DNA from: Thermoleophilia bacterium
GTDB lineage: Bacteria > Actinomycetota > Thermoleophilia > UBA2241
NCBI GenBank assembly: GCA_016933475.1
Contig: JAFGAW010000097.1
Span: 1 to 38,961, forward strand
Direction of reading: 5' to 3'
Length of the DNA: 38,961 nt
This document shows positions 28,445-36,884 of the stretch, one piece after another. A program made the position numbers and the translations under genes. The first letter of the stretch is position 1; each line of letters opens with the position of its first letter. Under the pieces are notes generated by a model, which searched no databases, was not told where the DNA came from, and saw nothing but the letters and a program-made list of their open reading frames with translations.

Positions 28445-29602
28445 ATGGAAGTAGAGATCGGACGCGGCAAGAAGGGACGCCGCGCCTACGGCTTCGACGA
28501 CATCGCCATCGTGCCCAGCCGCCGCACCCGCGACGTCGACGACGTCGACATCACCTGGAAGCTCGGACCGCACACCCTCGACCTCCCGTGCCTGGCGTCG
28601 GCCATGGACGGCGTGGTCAGCCCGGCGTTCGCCGTGGCCATGGGCAAGCTGGGCGGGCTCGCCGTCCTCAATCTCGAGGGTCTCTGGTCACGCTACGACG
28701 ACGCCGAGGCGCAGCTCGACCGCATCGCCGCGCTCCCCAAGGAGACCGCCACCCGCGAGATGCAGGCGATCTACCAGGAGCCGATCAAGCCCGAGCTGCT
28801 GGCGCGCGGCATCGAGCAGATCAAGGCCGGCGGCGTGCTCGCCGCCGCCTCGCTCACCCCGCAGCGCGTCGAGGAGCACTACCAGACCGCGCTCGAGGCC
28901 GGGCTCGACGTGCTCGTGATCCAGGGTACCGTCGTCTCGGCCGAGCACGTCTCGAGCAAGGTCGAGCCGCTCAACCTCAAGAAGTTCATCGCCGAGTGCC
29001 CGGTGCCGGTGATCGTCGGCGGCGTCGCCTCGTACGCGACGACGCTGCACCTCATGCGCACCGGCGCCGTCGGCGTGCTCATCGGCGTCGGCCCGGGCCA
29101 CGCCTGCACCACGCGCGGCGTGCTCGGCATCGGCGTGCCGCAGGCGACGGCGATCGCCGACGCCGCGGCGGCGCGAGTGCAGCACCTGCTCGAGACCGGC
29201 CAGTACTGCAACGTCATCGCCGACGGCGGCATGCGCACCGGCGGCGACGTCGCCAAGGCGATCGCTCTCGGCGCCGACGCGGTCATGATCGGCTCGCCGC
29301 TGGCCAGCGCCGCCGAGGCGCCGGGCCGCGGTTACCACTGGGGCATGGCGACGTTCCACCCCGAGCTGCCGCGCGGCACGCGTGTCAAGGCCGGGGTCAA
29401 GGGCACCCTCGAGGAGATCCTTCTCGGCCCCGCGCACGAGAACGACGGCACGCTCAACCTCTTCGGCGCCCTGCAGACCTCGATGGCCACCTGCGGCTAC
29501 GAGACCCTGCAGGCGTTCCAGAAGGCCGAGGTCATGGTCGCCCCGGCGCTCATGACCGAGGGCAAGAAGCTGCAGAAGGAGCAAGACGTCGGGATGGGTT
29601 GA
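28445..29602 (+). CDS. guaB3: GuaB3 family IMP dehydrogenase-related protein
   Basis: 385-aa CBS-less member of the IMPDH/GMP reductase family, typical of actinobacteria. ATG 28445 has AGGAGGA 4-5 nt upstream. MEVEIGRGKKGRRAYGFDDI is the standard GuaB3 N-terminus. The TIM barrel shows PCLASAMDGVVSPAFAVAMG, DVLVIQGTVVS, VPVIVGGVASY, the Cys loop GVGPGHACTTRGVLGIGVPQ and ADGGMRTGGDVAKAIALGAD. The catalytic Cys-Thr-Thr is kept although the residues just before it differ from the usual GSICTTR of GuaB. Whether GuaB3 oxidises IMP or reduces GMP may vary between lineages. It precedes guaA, favouring a role in GMP supply. Confidence 0.93.
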   Translation: MEVEIGRGKKGRRAYGFDDIAIVPSRRTRDVDDVDITWKLGPHTLDLPCLASAMDGVVSPAFAVAMGKLGGLAVLNLEGLWSRYDDAEAQLDRIAALPKETATREMQAIYQEPIKPELLARGIEQIKAGGVLAAASLTPQRVEEHYQTALEAGLDVLVIQGTVVSAEHVSSKVEPLNLKKFIAECPVPVIVGGVASYATTLHLMRTGAVGVLIGVGPGHACTTRGVLGIGVPQATAIADAAAARVQHLLETGQYCNVIADGGMRTGGDVAKAIALGADAVMIGSPLASAAEAPGRGYHWGMATFHPELPRGTRVKAGVKGTLEEILLGPAHENDGTLNLFGALQTSMATCGYETLQAFQKAEVMVAPALMTEGKKLQKEQDVGMG

Positions 29603-29616
29603 CCGCCGTCGTGCAT

Positions 29617-29636
29617 CGGCGGGCGGGCGCCCGCCG
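29617..29636 (+). terminator. Hairpin between guaB3 and guaA
   Basis: CGGCGGGC and GCCCGCCG form a perfect 8-bp stem with a GGGC loop, 14 nt after the guaB3 stop and 83 nt before the guaA start. No T-run follows. Confidence 0.5.
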
Positions 29637-29719
29637 GCGACGGGGGTCAGCCGTCGCCGACCGGCGGAGAGCGAACCACAGTGACGAGCGCCGGGTGACG
29701 GCAAGAGAGTGAGGACGGG

Positions 29720-31321
29720 TTGAGCGACACGACGGCGGGCGAGCACACGGCGGGCGGCACAGAGCCGCACATCGACGAGACGAGCACCGGCTTCGATACC
29801 GTGCTCGTCCTCGACTTCGGCGCGCAGTACGGGCAGCTCATCGCCCGCCGCGTGCGCGAGTGCCGTGTCTACTCGCAGCTCATCCCCCACGACACGCCGG
29901 TCGACGAGATCGCCGCGCGTAAGCCCAAGGGCCTGATCTTCTCGGGCGGCCCCATGAGCGTCTACGTCGACGGCGCCCCGCGCCCCGACCCGGCCCTCTA
30001 CGGGCTCGGCATCCCGATACTCGGCATCTGCTACGGCGCCCAGCTCATGGCCCTGCAGCTGGGCGGCGACGTCGCCAAGACCGGGGTGCGCGAGTTCGGC
30101 AAGACGCAGCTGCTCGTGGCTCACAACGGGCTGCTCCTCGACGGCCTCGCCGATGAGGAGCAGTGCTGGATGAGCCACGGCGACGCGATCGCCGCCGCGC
30201 CCGGCGGGTTCACGGCGCTGGCCGAGACCGACCGGGCTCCGGTCGCCGCCATGGAGGACCGTGCCCGCGGTTTCTACGCTGTGCAGTTCCACCCCGAGGT
30301 CGTGCACACGCCGCGCGGCATGGACGTGCTCAAGAACTTTCTCTACGAAGCCTGCGACTGCACGCCCGCCTGGACGCCGGCCTCGATCATCGAGGAGCAG
30401 GTGCGCCGCATCCGCGAGCAGGTCGGGCCGACCGACAAGGCCGTCCTCGGGCTCTCCGGCGGCGTCGACTCGTCGGTCGCCGCCGTCCTCGTGCACAAGG
30501 CCATCGGCGACCGCCTCACCTGCGTCTTCATCGACCAGGGCATGATGCGCTGGAACGAGGCCGAGCACGTGGTCGAGATGTTCACCGAGCACCTCGGCAT
30601 CCCGCTCATCGCGGTCGACGCCAAGAAGCGCTTCCTCGACAAGCTGGCCGGTGTCACCGAGCCCGAGCGCAAGCGCAAGATCATCGGCGAGGAGTTCATC
30701 CGCTGCTTCGAGGAGGAGGCGCGCAAGCTCACCGACGCGCGCTTCCTCGTGCAGGGCACGCTCTACAGCGACGTCATCGAGAGCGGCACGCGGCAGGCGG
30801 CCAAGATCAAAAGCCACCACAACGTCGGCGGCCTGCCCGAGAAGATGGGCTTCGAGCTCGTCGAGCCCCTGCGCCTGCTCTTCAAGGACGAGGTCAGGGC
30901 GGTGGGGGAGGAGCTGGGGCTGCCGGAGAGGATCGTCTGGCGGCAGCCCTTCCCGGGGCCCGGTCTCGGCATCCGCATCATCGGCGAGATCACCGCCGAG
31001 CGCGTCGACATCCTGCAGCGCGCCGACGCGATCCTCCAGGACGAGGTCAAGAAGGCCGGGCTCTACCGCGAGCTCTGGCAGTGCTTCGCGATCCTGCCCG
31101 TGATCCGCAGCGTGGGCGTGCAGGGCGATGAACGCACCTACGCCTACCCGATCGCGATCCGCGCCGTGAAGAGCGACGACGCGATGACGGCCGACTGGGC
31201 GCGCCTGCCCTACGAACTGCTCGAGAAGGTCTCCTCGCGCATCATCAACGAGGTGCCCGAGGTCAACCGCGTCGTCTACGACATCTCGAGCAAGCCGCCG
31301 AGCACCATCGAGTGGGAGTGA
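29720..31321 (+). CDS. guaA: GMP synthase (glutamine-hydrolysing)
   Basis: 533-aa enzyme converting XMP to GMP with glutamine and ATP. TTG 29720 is the start (TGAGG about 8 nt upstream); the first about 25 residues are a variable extension. The class I glutamine amidotransferase domain holds [20 protein letters not shown], the nucleophile [15 protein letters not shown] and FHPEV with its His. The ATP-pyrophosphatase domain has the P-loop [15 protein letters not shown] and [11 protein letters not shown]; the dimerisation domain contains [20 protein letters not shown] and ends [14 protein letters not shown]. All catalytic motifs are intact. It follows guaB3 on the same strand and converges on the 31349 gene. 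Confidence 0.98.
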   Translation: MSDTTAGEHTAGGTEPHIDETSTGFDTVLVLDFGAQYGQLIARRVRECRVYSQLIPHDTPVDEIAARKPKGLIFSGGPMSVYVDGAPRPDPALYGLGIPILGICYGAQLMALQLGGDVAKTGVREFGKTQLLVAHNGLLLDGLADEEQCWMSHGDAIAAAPGGFTALAETDRAPVAAMEDRARGFYAVQFHPEVVHTPRGMDVLKNFLYEACDCTPAWTPASIIEEQVRRIREQVGPTDKAVLGLSGGVDSSVAAVLVHKAIGDRLTCVFIDQGMMRWNEAEHVVEMFTEHLGIPLIAVDAKKRFLDKLAGVTEPERKRKIIGEEFIRCFEEEARKLTDARFLVQGTLYSDVIESGTRQAAKIKSHHNVGGLPEKMGFELVEPLRLLFKDEVRAVGEELGLPERIVWRQPFPGPGLGIRIIGEITAERVDILQRADAILQDEVKKAGLYRELWQCFAILPVIRSVGVQGDERTYAYPIAIRAVKSDDAMTADWARLPYELLEKVSSRIINEVPEVNRVVYDISSKPPSTIEWE

Positions 31322-31348
31322 GCGGGTGAACAGACGGGCGCCCGGCTG

Positions 31349-31681
31349 CTACTCTTCTCTGCCCGCCTCGAGGCGCTTGGCCTTGTGGCGGCGCCAGAGG
31401 TGCTTGGCCGTCGCCGCCACCGAGAGCGGCAGGGTGTAGGCGGGGCTCCCCAGGTACGTGACCTCGGCCGGCCCCACGTGCTTCGACTGCAGCGGCGTGG
31501 TCTCGGGCAGCACCTTCGGCGGCTTGCCCAGCGACAGCACCGCCTCTTCGCCCTCGACCCGGCGGCCGATCCACACGAAGGTCCGGCTCGGCCGCACGTC
31601 GAGGCCGAAGAGGTCGCCGACCTGGACCGCGACGCGTCGTTCGCCGGGCACGGCCGGCAGGTCGCGGTGCTCATCCTCCAC
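31349..31681 (-). CDS. Small hypothetical protein
   Basis: 110-aa protein without a family I recognise. GTG 31681 has AGGAGG 6 nt upstream, and the gene overlaps the end of the upstream membrane-protein gene by 11 nt, so it is probably translated and coupled to it. There is no signal peptide or clear membrane helix. The sequence mixes short beta-like segments (RTFVWIGRRVEGEEAVLSLG, PAEVTYLGSPAYTLPLSV) with a basic C-terminal helix (KHLWRRHKAKRLEAG). It is convergent with guaA. Good codon use and gene coupling argue that it is real. Confidence 0.7.
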   Translation of the reverse strand: MEDEHRDLPAVPGERRVAVQVGDLFGLDVRPSRTFVWIGRRVEGEEAVLSLGKPPKVLPETTPLQSKHVGPAEVTYLGSPAYTLPLSVAATAKHLWRRHKAKRLEAGREE

Positions 31682-32471
31682 TGCGGTCCTCCTTCAGACG
31701 CCCCGTCTCCATCGTCTCAAGGTACACCACGATGAGGACGACGTCGGCCACGAACAGCACGAGGCCGAAGAGGACGACCTCGACGACCATGCCGGGCAGC
31801 GCCTGTGGCAGGCCGCTCATCCACCCGGTCATCCGCCCGCTCCCGATCGCGGTCACGAGGCCGCCGAGCAGGGTCACGGCGAGGAAGGCCAGGATGGTGA
31901 CGAGCGGGTTGAGGCGGAAGACGCGCCACGAGCGTACGACGCCGGCTCGCAGGCTGAGGTCGCTGATGACGATGGCATAGTCGGCGTAGGCGATGACCAG
32001 TGAGACGGCGACGACCAGGAACGTCCCCGCGAGGGCGGCGAGTGTGCTCGTGAGGTCGAGCCCGGCGGGCTCGGCCGGCAGGCGGTCGCCGAGCACCACG
32101 GAGACGGCGACGATGGCCTCGATCGCGAGCTGCAGGCCGAGGAGGCGCCGGAACTGGCGCGCGTCGCGCGGCCCCGGGTGGAAGCGACCCACGATCGAGC
32201 GGATATACCCGGTGCGGAAGAAGGCGGTGGCGGCGGCGACGCCGAGGGCCAGCGCGGTGATCGCCCAGCTGCGCCCGGCGACGGCGTCGACGAAGGGCGA
32301 GCCCAACCGCGAGAGCACGTCGGCGAGCGAGCCGTCGTGCCGCAGCCAGCCGGAGACCAGCGGCGCGGCGTAATCGAGGGCGTACAACGCGATGGCGAAG
32401 AAGACCACGTACTGCTTGGCGCGCAGGATAGCAGCGACGCGTGGCAGCAGCGTCCGCCGTGTATCATGCAT
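31671..32471 (-). CDS. Uncharacterised integral membrane protein (about 6 TM)
   Basis: 266-aa protein. ATG 32471 is chosen from the very long track ORF because hydrophobic protein sequence begins there and TACACT lies 7 nt upstream, without ribosome site, as for other leaderless genes here. Hydrophobic helices: YVVFFAIALYALDYAAPLV, AITALALGVAAATAFF, LQLAIEAIVAVSVVL, LAALAGTFLVVAVSLVIAYA, VTILAFLAVTLLGGLVTAIG and VVEVVLFGLVLFVADVVLIV. The pattern resembles DUF-type membrane proteins with a repeated helix-pair architecture, but I cannot name a family. It is divergent from the carboxypeptidase gene, only 39 bp apart, and coupled to the small downstream gene. Confidence 0.8.
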   Translation of the reverse strand: MHDTRRTLLPRVAAILRAKQYVVFFAIALYALDYAAPLVSGWLRHDGSLADVLSRLGSPFVDAVAGRSWAITALALGVAAATAFFRTGYIRSIVGRFHPGPRDARQFRRLLGLQLAIEAIVAVSVVLGDRLPAEPAGLDLTSTLAALAGTFLVVAVSLVIAYADYAIVISDLSLRAGVVRSWRVFRLNPLVTILAFLAVTLLGGLVTAIGSGRMTGWMSGLPQALPGMVVEVVLFGLVLFVADVVLIVVYLETMETGRLKEDRSGG

Positions 32472-32478
32472 GGCGCCG

Positions 32479-32488
32479 AGTGTATACG
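32479..32488. promoter_or_regulatory. Shared divergent promoter element
   Basis: AGTGTATACG contains, on the minus strand, TACACT (32479-32484) for the membrane-protein gene and, on the plus strand, TATACG (32483-32488) as a possible -10 for the carboxypeptidase. Both overlap in the palindrome GTATAC within a 39-bp divergent gap. Confidence 0.45.
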
Positions 32489-32510
32489 TGGCGTGGCGAG
32501 GCGGTCTGAC

Positions 32511-33776
32511 ATGACGAGGGGCGGGGCGAGGCGCGTGACGCAGTCGGCGCGCCTCGCCCCGCCCCTCGTTCCTCGCCCCTCGCGCGGGCTCGTCGCTCAC
32601 CGTGGGCGCGGTCTCGTCGCTCGGCCTTCGCGCAGCATCGTCCGCGACGCGGCCGGCGGCCGCCTCCTCGGCTCGGTGGTCGCGCTGCTCCTCCTTCTCT
32701 TGGTGGGCGCGGCGGCGGTGCGGCCGTCGCCGGCGGCCGCCGCGCCGCCGCCCGACGTCGCCGCCCGCGCCTGGGCGGTCGTCGACGCCCGCACCGGCGT
32801 CTTCATCGGCGGGGAGGACGCCCACGTCTCCCTGCCCATGGCCTCGACGACCAAGGTCATGACCGCATTGGTCGTCCTGCGCGAGGTCCGCGACCTGGGC
32901 ACGGTCATGACCGTCCCCGACGCGGTCGAGCGCGTGCCCTTCGGCACGCTCGACCTCGTGCCGGGCACGCGCTACACGTGCGACGAGCTGCTCTGGGCCC
33001 TGCTGATCGAGAGCGCCAACGACGCCGCCGTCACCCTGGCCGTCAACGTCGCCGGCTCCGAGGCGGCCTTCGTCCGCATGATGAACGCCGAGGCGCGCCG
33101 CCTGGGCCTCGACGGCACGCACTACGAGAACAGCCACGGCATCGACGCCGAGGGCCACTACTCCACCGTCCGGGACATGTGCGAGCTTGGCCGGGTGGCG
33201 ATGGCCGGTGCGCGCTTCGCGAGCTACGTGCGCCATCGCACACACCCGTTCACGTTCGCCGAGACCGGTGAGCGGGTGACCTTGCGCTCGCACAACGACT
33301 TCCTCAGCGCCTTCGCCTGGGCCGACGGCGTCAAGACTGGTGAGACGGTCGGCGCGCGGTTCTGTCTCATCGCGAGCGGCGCGCCGCGCGGGGAGCGCCT
33401 CGTCGCCGCACTGCTCGGCGCGGTCTCGAGTGAGCGCCGCGCCGAGGACGCCGGGGCGATCATACAGTGGGGCGCGGCCCGGTACACGGAGTGGACGATG
33501 CCGGCGCCGGGCTCGGTCGTCGCCCTGGTCTGGGGCCCCGGCGGGCGCCGCGACCTGCCGCTGGCCCTCGTCGCCGGTGAGGCCGGCGCCTCGCTCCCGC
33601 CGGGCGTCGAGCCGTGGGCGTCGGTCGACCGCAGCCTCCAGTTCCGGTCGCCGCTCGCGCCCGGCGCGGGACTTGCCTTCGTCACCTGGCGGGCCGGGCA
33701 GCGGCGACTCGGCACCGGGGTCGCGTACGGCTCCGCGGGGTACGTCACCACGGCCGCCGGCGACGACACCCCCTGA
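32511..33776 (+). CDS. D-alanyl-D-alanine carboxypeptidase (DacF/DacB-like, S11 family)
   Basis: 421-aa penicillin-binding protein that removes the terminal D-Ala of peptidoglycan stem peptides. ATG 32511 is preferred to the track start at 32178, which overlaps the divergent gene. A long Arg-rich N-terminus (about 50 residues) precedes a hydrophobic signal (LLGSVVALLLLLLVGAAAV, cleavage near PAAAAP). Active-site motifs: SxxK in PMASTTKVMTALVVL, SxN in LIESANDAAVTLA and KTG in DGVKTGETVGARFCLI. After the catalytic domain a beta-rich C-terminal region follows (EWTMPAPGSVVALVWGPGG and on). It is a secreted or membrane-attached enzyme matching the cell-wall theme of the ftsEX block. Confidence 0.94.
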   Translation: MTRGGARRVTQSARLAPPLVPRPSRGLVAHRGRGLVARPSRSIVRDAAGGRLLGSVVALLLLLLVGAAAVRPSPAAAAPPPDVAARAWAVVDARTGVFIGGEDAHVSLPMASTTKVMTALVVLREVRDLGTVMTVPDAVERVPFGTLDLVPGTRYTCDELLWALLIESANDAAVTLAVNVAGSEAAFVRMMNAEARRLGLDGTHYENSHGIDAEGHYSTVRDMCELGRVAMAGARFASYVRHRTHPFTFAETGERVTLRSHNDFLSAFAWADGVKTGETVGARFCLIASGAPRGERLVAALLGAVSSERRAEDAGAIIQWGAARYTEWTMPAPGSVVALVWGPGGRRDLPLALVAGEAGASLPPGVEPWASVDRSLQFRSPLAPGAGLAFVTWRAGQRRLGTGVAYGSAGYVTTAAGDDTP

Positions 33777-33848
33777 CCGGGTCGCGAGCCCGGCTCCGCG
33801 CCCGCACTGGACGCACGCAGGGCCCGCCGCGACGTTCGTCTGCTGTAC

Positions 33849-33888
33849 GCCGCCGCTCCGAGGGTGTACAACCAAGGTGAGCGGCGGC
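33849..33888 (+). promoter_or_regulatory. Long-loop hairpin upstream of nfnA
   Basis: GCCGCCGCTC and GAGCGGCGGC form a perfect 10-bp stem around a 20-nt loop that itself contains GGT-GTACA-ACC. It sits between dacF and nfnA. It could be the dacF terminator or a control element for the nfn operon. Confidence 0.4.
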
Positions 33889-33947
33889 GGCCGCGAGTCT
33901 GCGAGCGGTCCCTGCCGCGAGGACGCTGTCCAGTGGGGGGAGCCGCG

Positions 33948-34778
33948 GTGTTCACGATCGTCGATCGCCAGGAGCTCACCAAGCGAGACATGATCTCGCT
34001 GACGGTAGAGGCGCCGGCGATCGCCCGGCGCATCCGCCCCGGGCAGTTCGTGATCCTCCGTGTCAATGAGACGGGAGAGCGGCTGCCCTTGACGGTGGCT
34101 TACAGCGATGCCGTCGCAGGGACGATCACGATCATCTTCCAGGTCGTCGGCAAGTCGACCGCCCTTCTCGCCTCGCTGCCGATCGGCGACGCGATCAGGG
34201 ACCTGGCCGGCCCGCTCGGGGCGGTCATGGAGTTCGAGAACGTCGGGACCGTCGTCGGCATCGGCGGCGGGTCGGGCATCGCCGTCCTCCACCACCTGCT
34301 CATCGGGTACCGGGAGGCGGGCAATCGCCTCATCGGTGTCATCGGGGCGCGCGAGAAGGACCTCCTCATCCTCGAAAACGAGATGAATCGCCTCTGCGAC
34401 CGCGTGATCGTGACCACCGACGACGGCAGCTACGGTATGCACGGCCTGGTCACCGATGCGCTCAAGGACCTCGAGGAGCAAGGCGAGCGCCTCGATCTCG
34501 CGGTGGCCGTGGGGCCGCTGGTGATGATGCGGGCGGTGTGCCAGATGACGCGGCTCTACGACCTTCCGACCATCGTCAGCCTGAACCCCATCATGATCGA
34601 CGGTACCGGCATGTGCGGCGGCTGCCGCTGCACGGTGGGCGGCGAGCGCAAGTTCGCCTGCGTCGACGGCCCGCACTTCGACGGGCACAAGGTCGACTTC
34701 GACGAGCTGATGCGGCGCAATGCCACCTACAGCCGTGACGAGCGCCTGTCGCTGTTGAGCTCGGTGCGAAGGGGGTAG
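33948..34778 (+). CDS. nfnA: NfnA-type ferredoxin-NADP reductase subunit alpha (sulfide dehydrogenase-like)
   Basis: 276-aa FAD- and [2Fe-2S]-containing subunit of the NADH-dependent reduced ferredoxin:NADP oxidoreductase, an electron-bifurcating cytoplasmic complex. GTG 33948 (GGGGGAG 5-6 nt upstream) gives FTIVDRQELTKRDMISLTVE. FAD domain: RPGQFVILRVNETGERLPLT. NAD domain: GIGGGSGIAVLHHLLIGY and the conserved VTTDDGSYGMHGLVTDAL. The C-terminal cluster motif is MCGGCRCTVGGERKFACVDG followed by PHFDGHKVDFDEL. The same fold occurs in dihydroorotate dehydrogenase PyrK and sulfide dehydrogenase, but the partner nfnB 6 nt downstream settles the role. Confidence 0.93.
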   Translation: MFTIVDRQELTKRDMISLTVEAPAIARRIRPGQFVILRVNETGERLPLTVAYSDAVAGTITIIFQVVGKSTALLASLPIGDAIRDLAGPLGAVMEFENVGTVVGIGGGSGIAVLHHLLIGYREAGNRLIGVIGAREKDLLILENEMNRLCDRVIVTTDDGSYGMHGLVTDALKDLEEQGERLDLAVAVGPLVMMRAVCQMTRLYDLPTIVSLNPIMIDGTGMCGGCRCTVGGERKFACVDGPHFDGHKVDFDELMRRNATYSRDERLSLLSSVRRG

Positions 34779-34784
34779 GCAGCC

Positions 34785-36629
34785 GTGACCCAGAACGGCC
34801 AGCACGACGGCGCCTTCGTCACGGGGGCCGGCCTCGCGGCATACTGCCCGAACTGCCGAAAGGCGCTGACCATGCTCGACCCCTCCCGGCAGGAGGTCGT
34901 CGTGCACCTGCGCGTCCGCTGCGGGGAAGAGAGCGGCGACCTGTTCCTCGCGCCGTCCGCCGAAGGTGGACGGCGCACCTCGACGCTGGACATCTGTGAG
35001 CACGACACGGTCGACGCGGTGTTCTGCCCGCACTGCGGAGCATCGCTCGTGGACGGGCAGCGCCGCTGTGCCGCCTGCGGCGGACCCATGGCGCGGGTAC
35101 TGGTGGCAGGCGTCAAGCAGCCTCGGCTGAGCTCCTTCTGCGTGACCGCCGGTAACGTGAACGCGCTCACCGAGAAGCCGCCGGAGGCGGAGACGCAGAG
35201 GCCGGCACGGGAGTCGCGGCACCGGATGCCCGAGCAGGACGCGGTGCTGCGCGCGCGCAACTTCTCCGAGGTCACCTACGGCTTCGACCGCGAGCTGGCG
35301 ATGGCCGAGGCGGCGCGGTGCCTCGCCTGCAAGAAGCCGAAGTGCATCGAGGGGTGCCCGGTCAACGTCGACATCCCGGCGTTCGTCGCCCAGGTCAAGG
35401 CGGGCGACTTTCTCGGTGCGGCGCACACCATCAAGCAGAGGAACGCGCTGCCGGCCATCTGCGGGCGCGTGTGCCCGCAGGACCAGCAGTGCGAGGAGGC
35501 CTGCGTGCTGGGCAAGAAGGAAGGCCCGGTCGCCATCGGCGCGCTCGAACGGTTCGTCGCCGACTTCGAGCGCGGCACGGACGCGGTCACCTTGCCTGAG
35601 CGGGCGGCCCGTACCGGTCACCGTATCGCCGTCGTCGGCAGCGGTCCGGCCGGGCTCACCCTCGCCGCGGACCTGGTCCTGCTCGGACACGCCGTGACCG
35701 TGTTCGAGGCGCTTCACAAGCTCGGCGGCGTGCTCGCCTACGGCATCCCCGAGTTCCGCCTGCCCAAGGACGTCGTGGAGGCGGAGATCGCCTACCTGCG
35801 ACGCCTCGGCGTGAAGTTCGAGGTCGACGCCGTGGTCGGGAGGCTCTTCGACCTCGGCGACCTGTTCACCGAGGGATATGACGCCGTCTACCTGGCGACC
35901 GGCGCCGGACTACCCATCTTCCTCGGGATCCCCGGCGAGAACCTGTGCAACGTCGTCTCCGCCAACGAGTACCTCACGCGTGTGAACCTGATGAAGGCCT
36001 ACCTGTTCCCCGACTACGACACGCCTGCCCCCAAGGGGACCCGCGTCGCCGTGCTCGGTGGCGGCAACGTGGCCATGGACTGCGCGCGCACCGCATTGCG
36101 CATGGGCAGCCGCGAGGTCACGGTGGTCTACCGGCGCACGAGGGACGAGATGCCGGCTCGTACTGAGGAGATCGTCCACGCCGAGCAGGAGGGCGTGCGG
36201 TTCCGCTACCTCACCAGTCCGGTGCGGTACATCGGCGACGAGCAGGGCTGGGTGCGCCAGCTCGAGTGCGTTCCGATGAAGCTCGGTCAGCCCGACGCCT
36301 CCGGCCGGCCGCGTCCGATCCCCGTCAGCGGCGCGTCCTACCTCCTCGACGCGGACCTGGTGCTCGTCGCCATCGGAGCCGGGCCGAACCCGACGCTCTT
36401 CGCCGGCTGCGAGGGGCTCGAGCGCAGCGAGCGCGGCTACATACGCACCTTCAGCGATGCGGGGCGGACGAGCCTCCCGCGCGTATGGGCCGGCGGCGAC
36501 ATCGTCACCGGCTCGGCCACGGTGATCCTGGCCATGGGGGCGGCGCGGCTGGCGGCGGCCGACATCCACGCCTACCTCAGCGACGGGGCGACCGACTGGC
36601 CGGTTCCTGCGGCGACCGCCGTCGCCTGA
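34785..36629 (+). CDS. nfnB: NfnB/GltD-like NADPH oxidoreductase with extra N-terminal zinc-ribbon module
   Basis: 614-aa large subunit of NfnAB. The core from Met148 (RMPEQDAVLRARNFSEVTYG) has normal NfnB length (467 aa): the two [4Fe-4S] Cys sets CLACKKPKCIEGCPVNVDIP and CGRVCPQDQQCEEACVLG, FAD site VVGSGPAGLTLAADL, GVLAYGIPEFRLP, NADPH site VLGGGNVAMDCARTAL and the FAD end VWAGGDIVTGSATVILAMGA. The first 147 residues are additional and hold eight Cys (21, 24, 46, 71, 81, 84, 95, 98) in YCPNC, RCGEE, FCPHC and RCAAC, like paired zinc ribbons. GTG 34785 is supported by the continuous frame and the 6-nt gap after nfnA; ATG 35226 would give an ordinary NfnB. Its tail is repeated past the stop. 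Confidence 0.93.
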   Translation: MTQNGQHDGAFVTGAGLAAYCPNCRKALTMLDPSRQEVVVHLRVRCGEESGDLFLAPSAEGGRRTSTLDICEHDTVDAVFCPHCGASLVDGQRRCAACGGPMARVLVAGVKQPRLSSFCVTAGNVNALTEKPPEAETQRPARESRHRMPEQDAVLRARNFSEVTYGFDRELAMAEAARCLACKKPKCIEGCPVNVDIPAFVAQVKAGDFLGAAHTIKQRNALPAICGRVCPQDQQCEEACVLGKKEGPVAIGALERFVADFERGTDAVTLPERAARTGHRIAVVGSGPAGLTLAADLVLLGHAVTVFEALHKLGGVLAYGIPEFRLPKDVVEAEIAYLRRLGVKFEVDAVVGRLFDLGDLFTEGYDAVYLATGAGLPIFLGIPGENLCNVVSANEYLTRVNLMKAYLFPDYDTPAPKGTRVAVLGGGNVAMDCARTALRMGSREVTVVYRRTRDEMPARTEEIVHAEQEGVRFRYLTSPVRYIGDEQGWVRQLECVPMKLGQPDASGRPRPIPVSGASYLLDADLVLVAIGAGPNPTLFAGCEGLERSERGYIRTFSDAGRTSLPRVWAGGDIVTGSATVILAMGAARLAAADIHAYLSDGATDWPVPAATAVA

Positions 36630-36748
36630 CGCCGGTCCCGCTGCGACGGCCGTCGGCGCCGCGTGAGGCGGCGCTGACGCGTTGGCCGGCCGCGCCGCCT
36701 GACGCCGGCCCTGCCGGCGACCGCCGCCGCCTGACGCCGGCCCTGCCG
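36624..36748 (+). repeat. Repeats of the nfnB 3' end beyond its stop
   Basis: GCCTGACGCCGG, containing the nfnB stop TGA at 36627-36629, recurs at 36697 and 36729. The last two copies share a 24-bp unit (CGCCGCCTGACGCCGGCCCT plus GCCG) with a 32-bp period. The same 12-mer also marks the end of the UPF0282 gene (17084-17095). Confidence 0.8.
36653..36677 (+). terminator. Hairpin downstream of nfnB
   Basis: TCGGCGCCGC pairs with GCGGCGCTGA over ten base pairs (one G-U) around a GTGAG loop, 23 nt after the stop. No T-run follows. The rest of 36678-36884 contains repeats and a possible -10 (TAGCCT, 36797-36802) but no intact gene. Confidence 0.5.
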
Positions 36749-36884
36749 CGACCCGGCTGCCGCGGCCGTGGTTTGGCCGCGCCCGTACAGCGGGTGTAGC
36801 CTCACGGCCGAGTCCCGACGACGGCCGCCGGGTCCGACGCGCCGTCGCCGACGGGGCTCGACCCGCCACCGTGGTGGAGCCTTG

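Noticed and set aside
31335-31344. CGGGCGCCCG palindrome as guaA terminator
   Set aside because: It is too short to form a hairpin with a usable loop; alternative foldings with flanking bases are imperfect, so it was not listed as a terminator.
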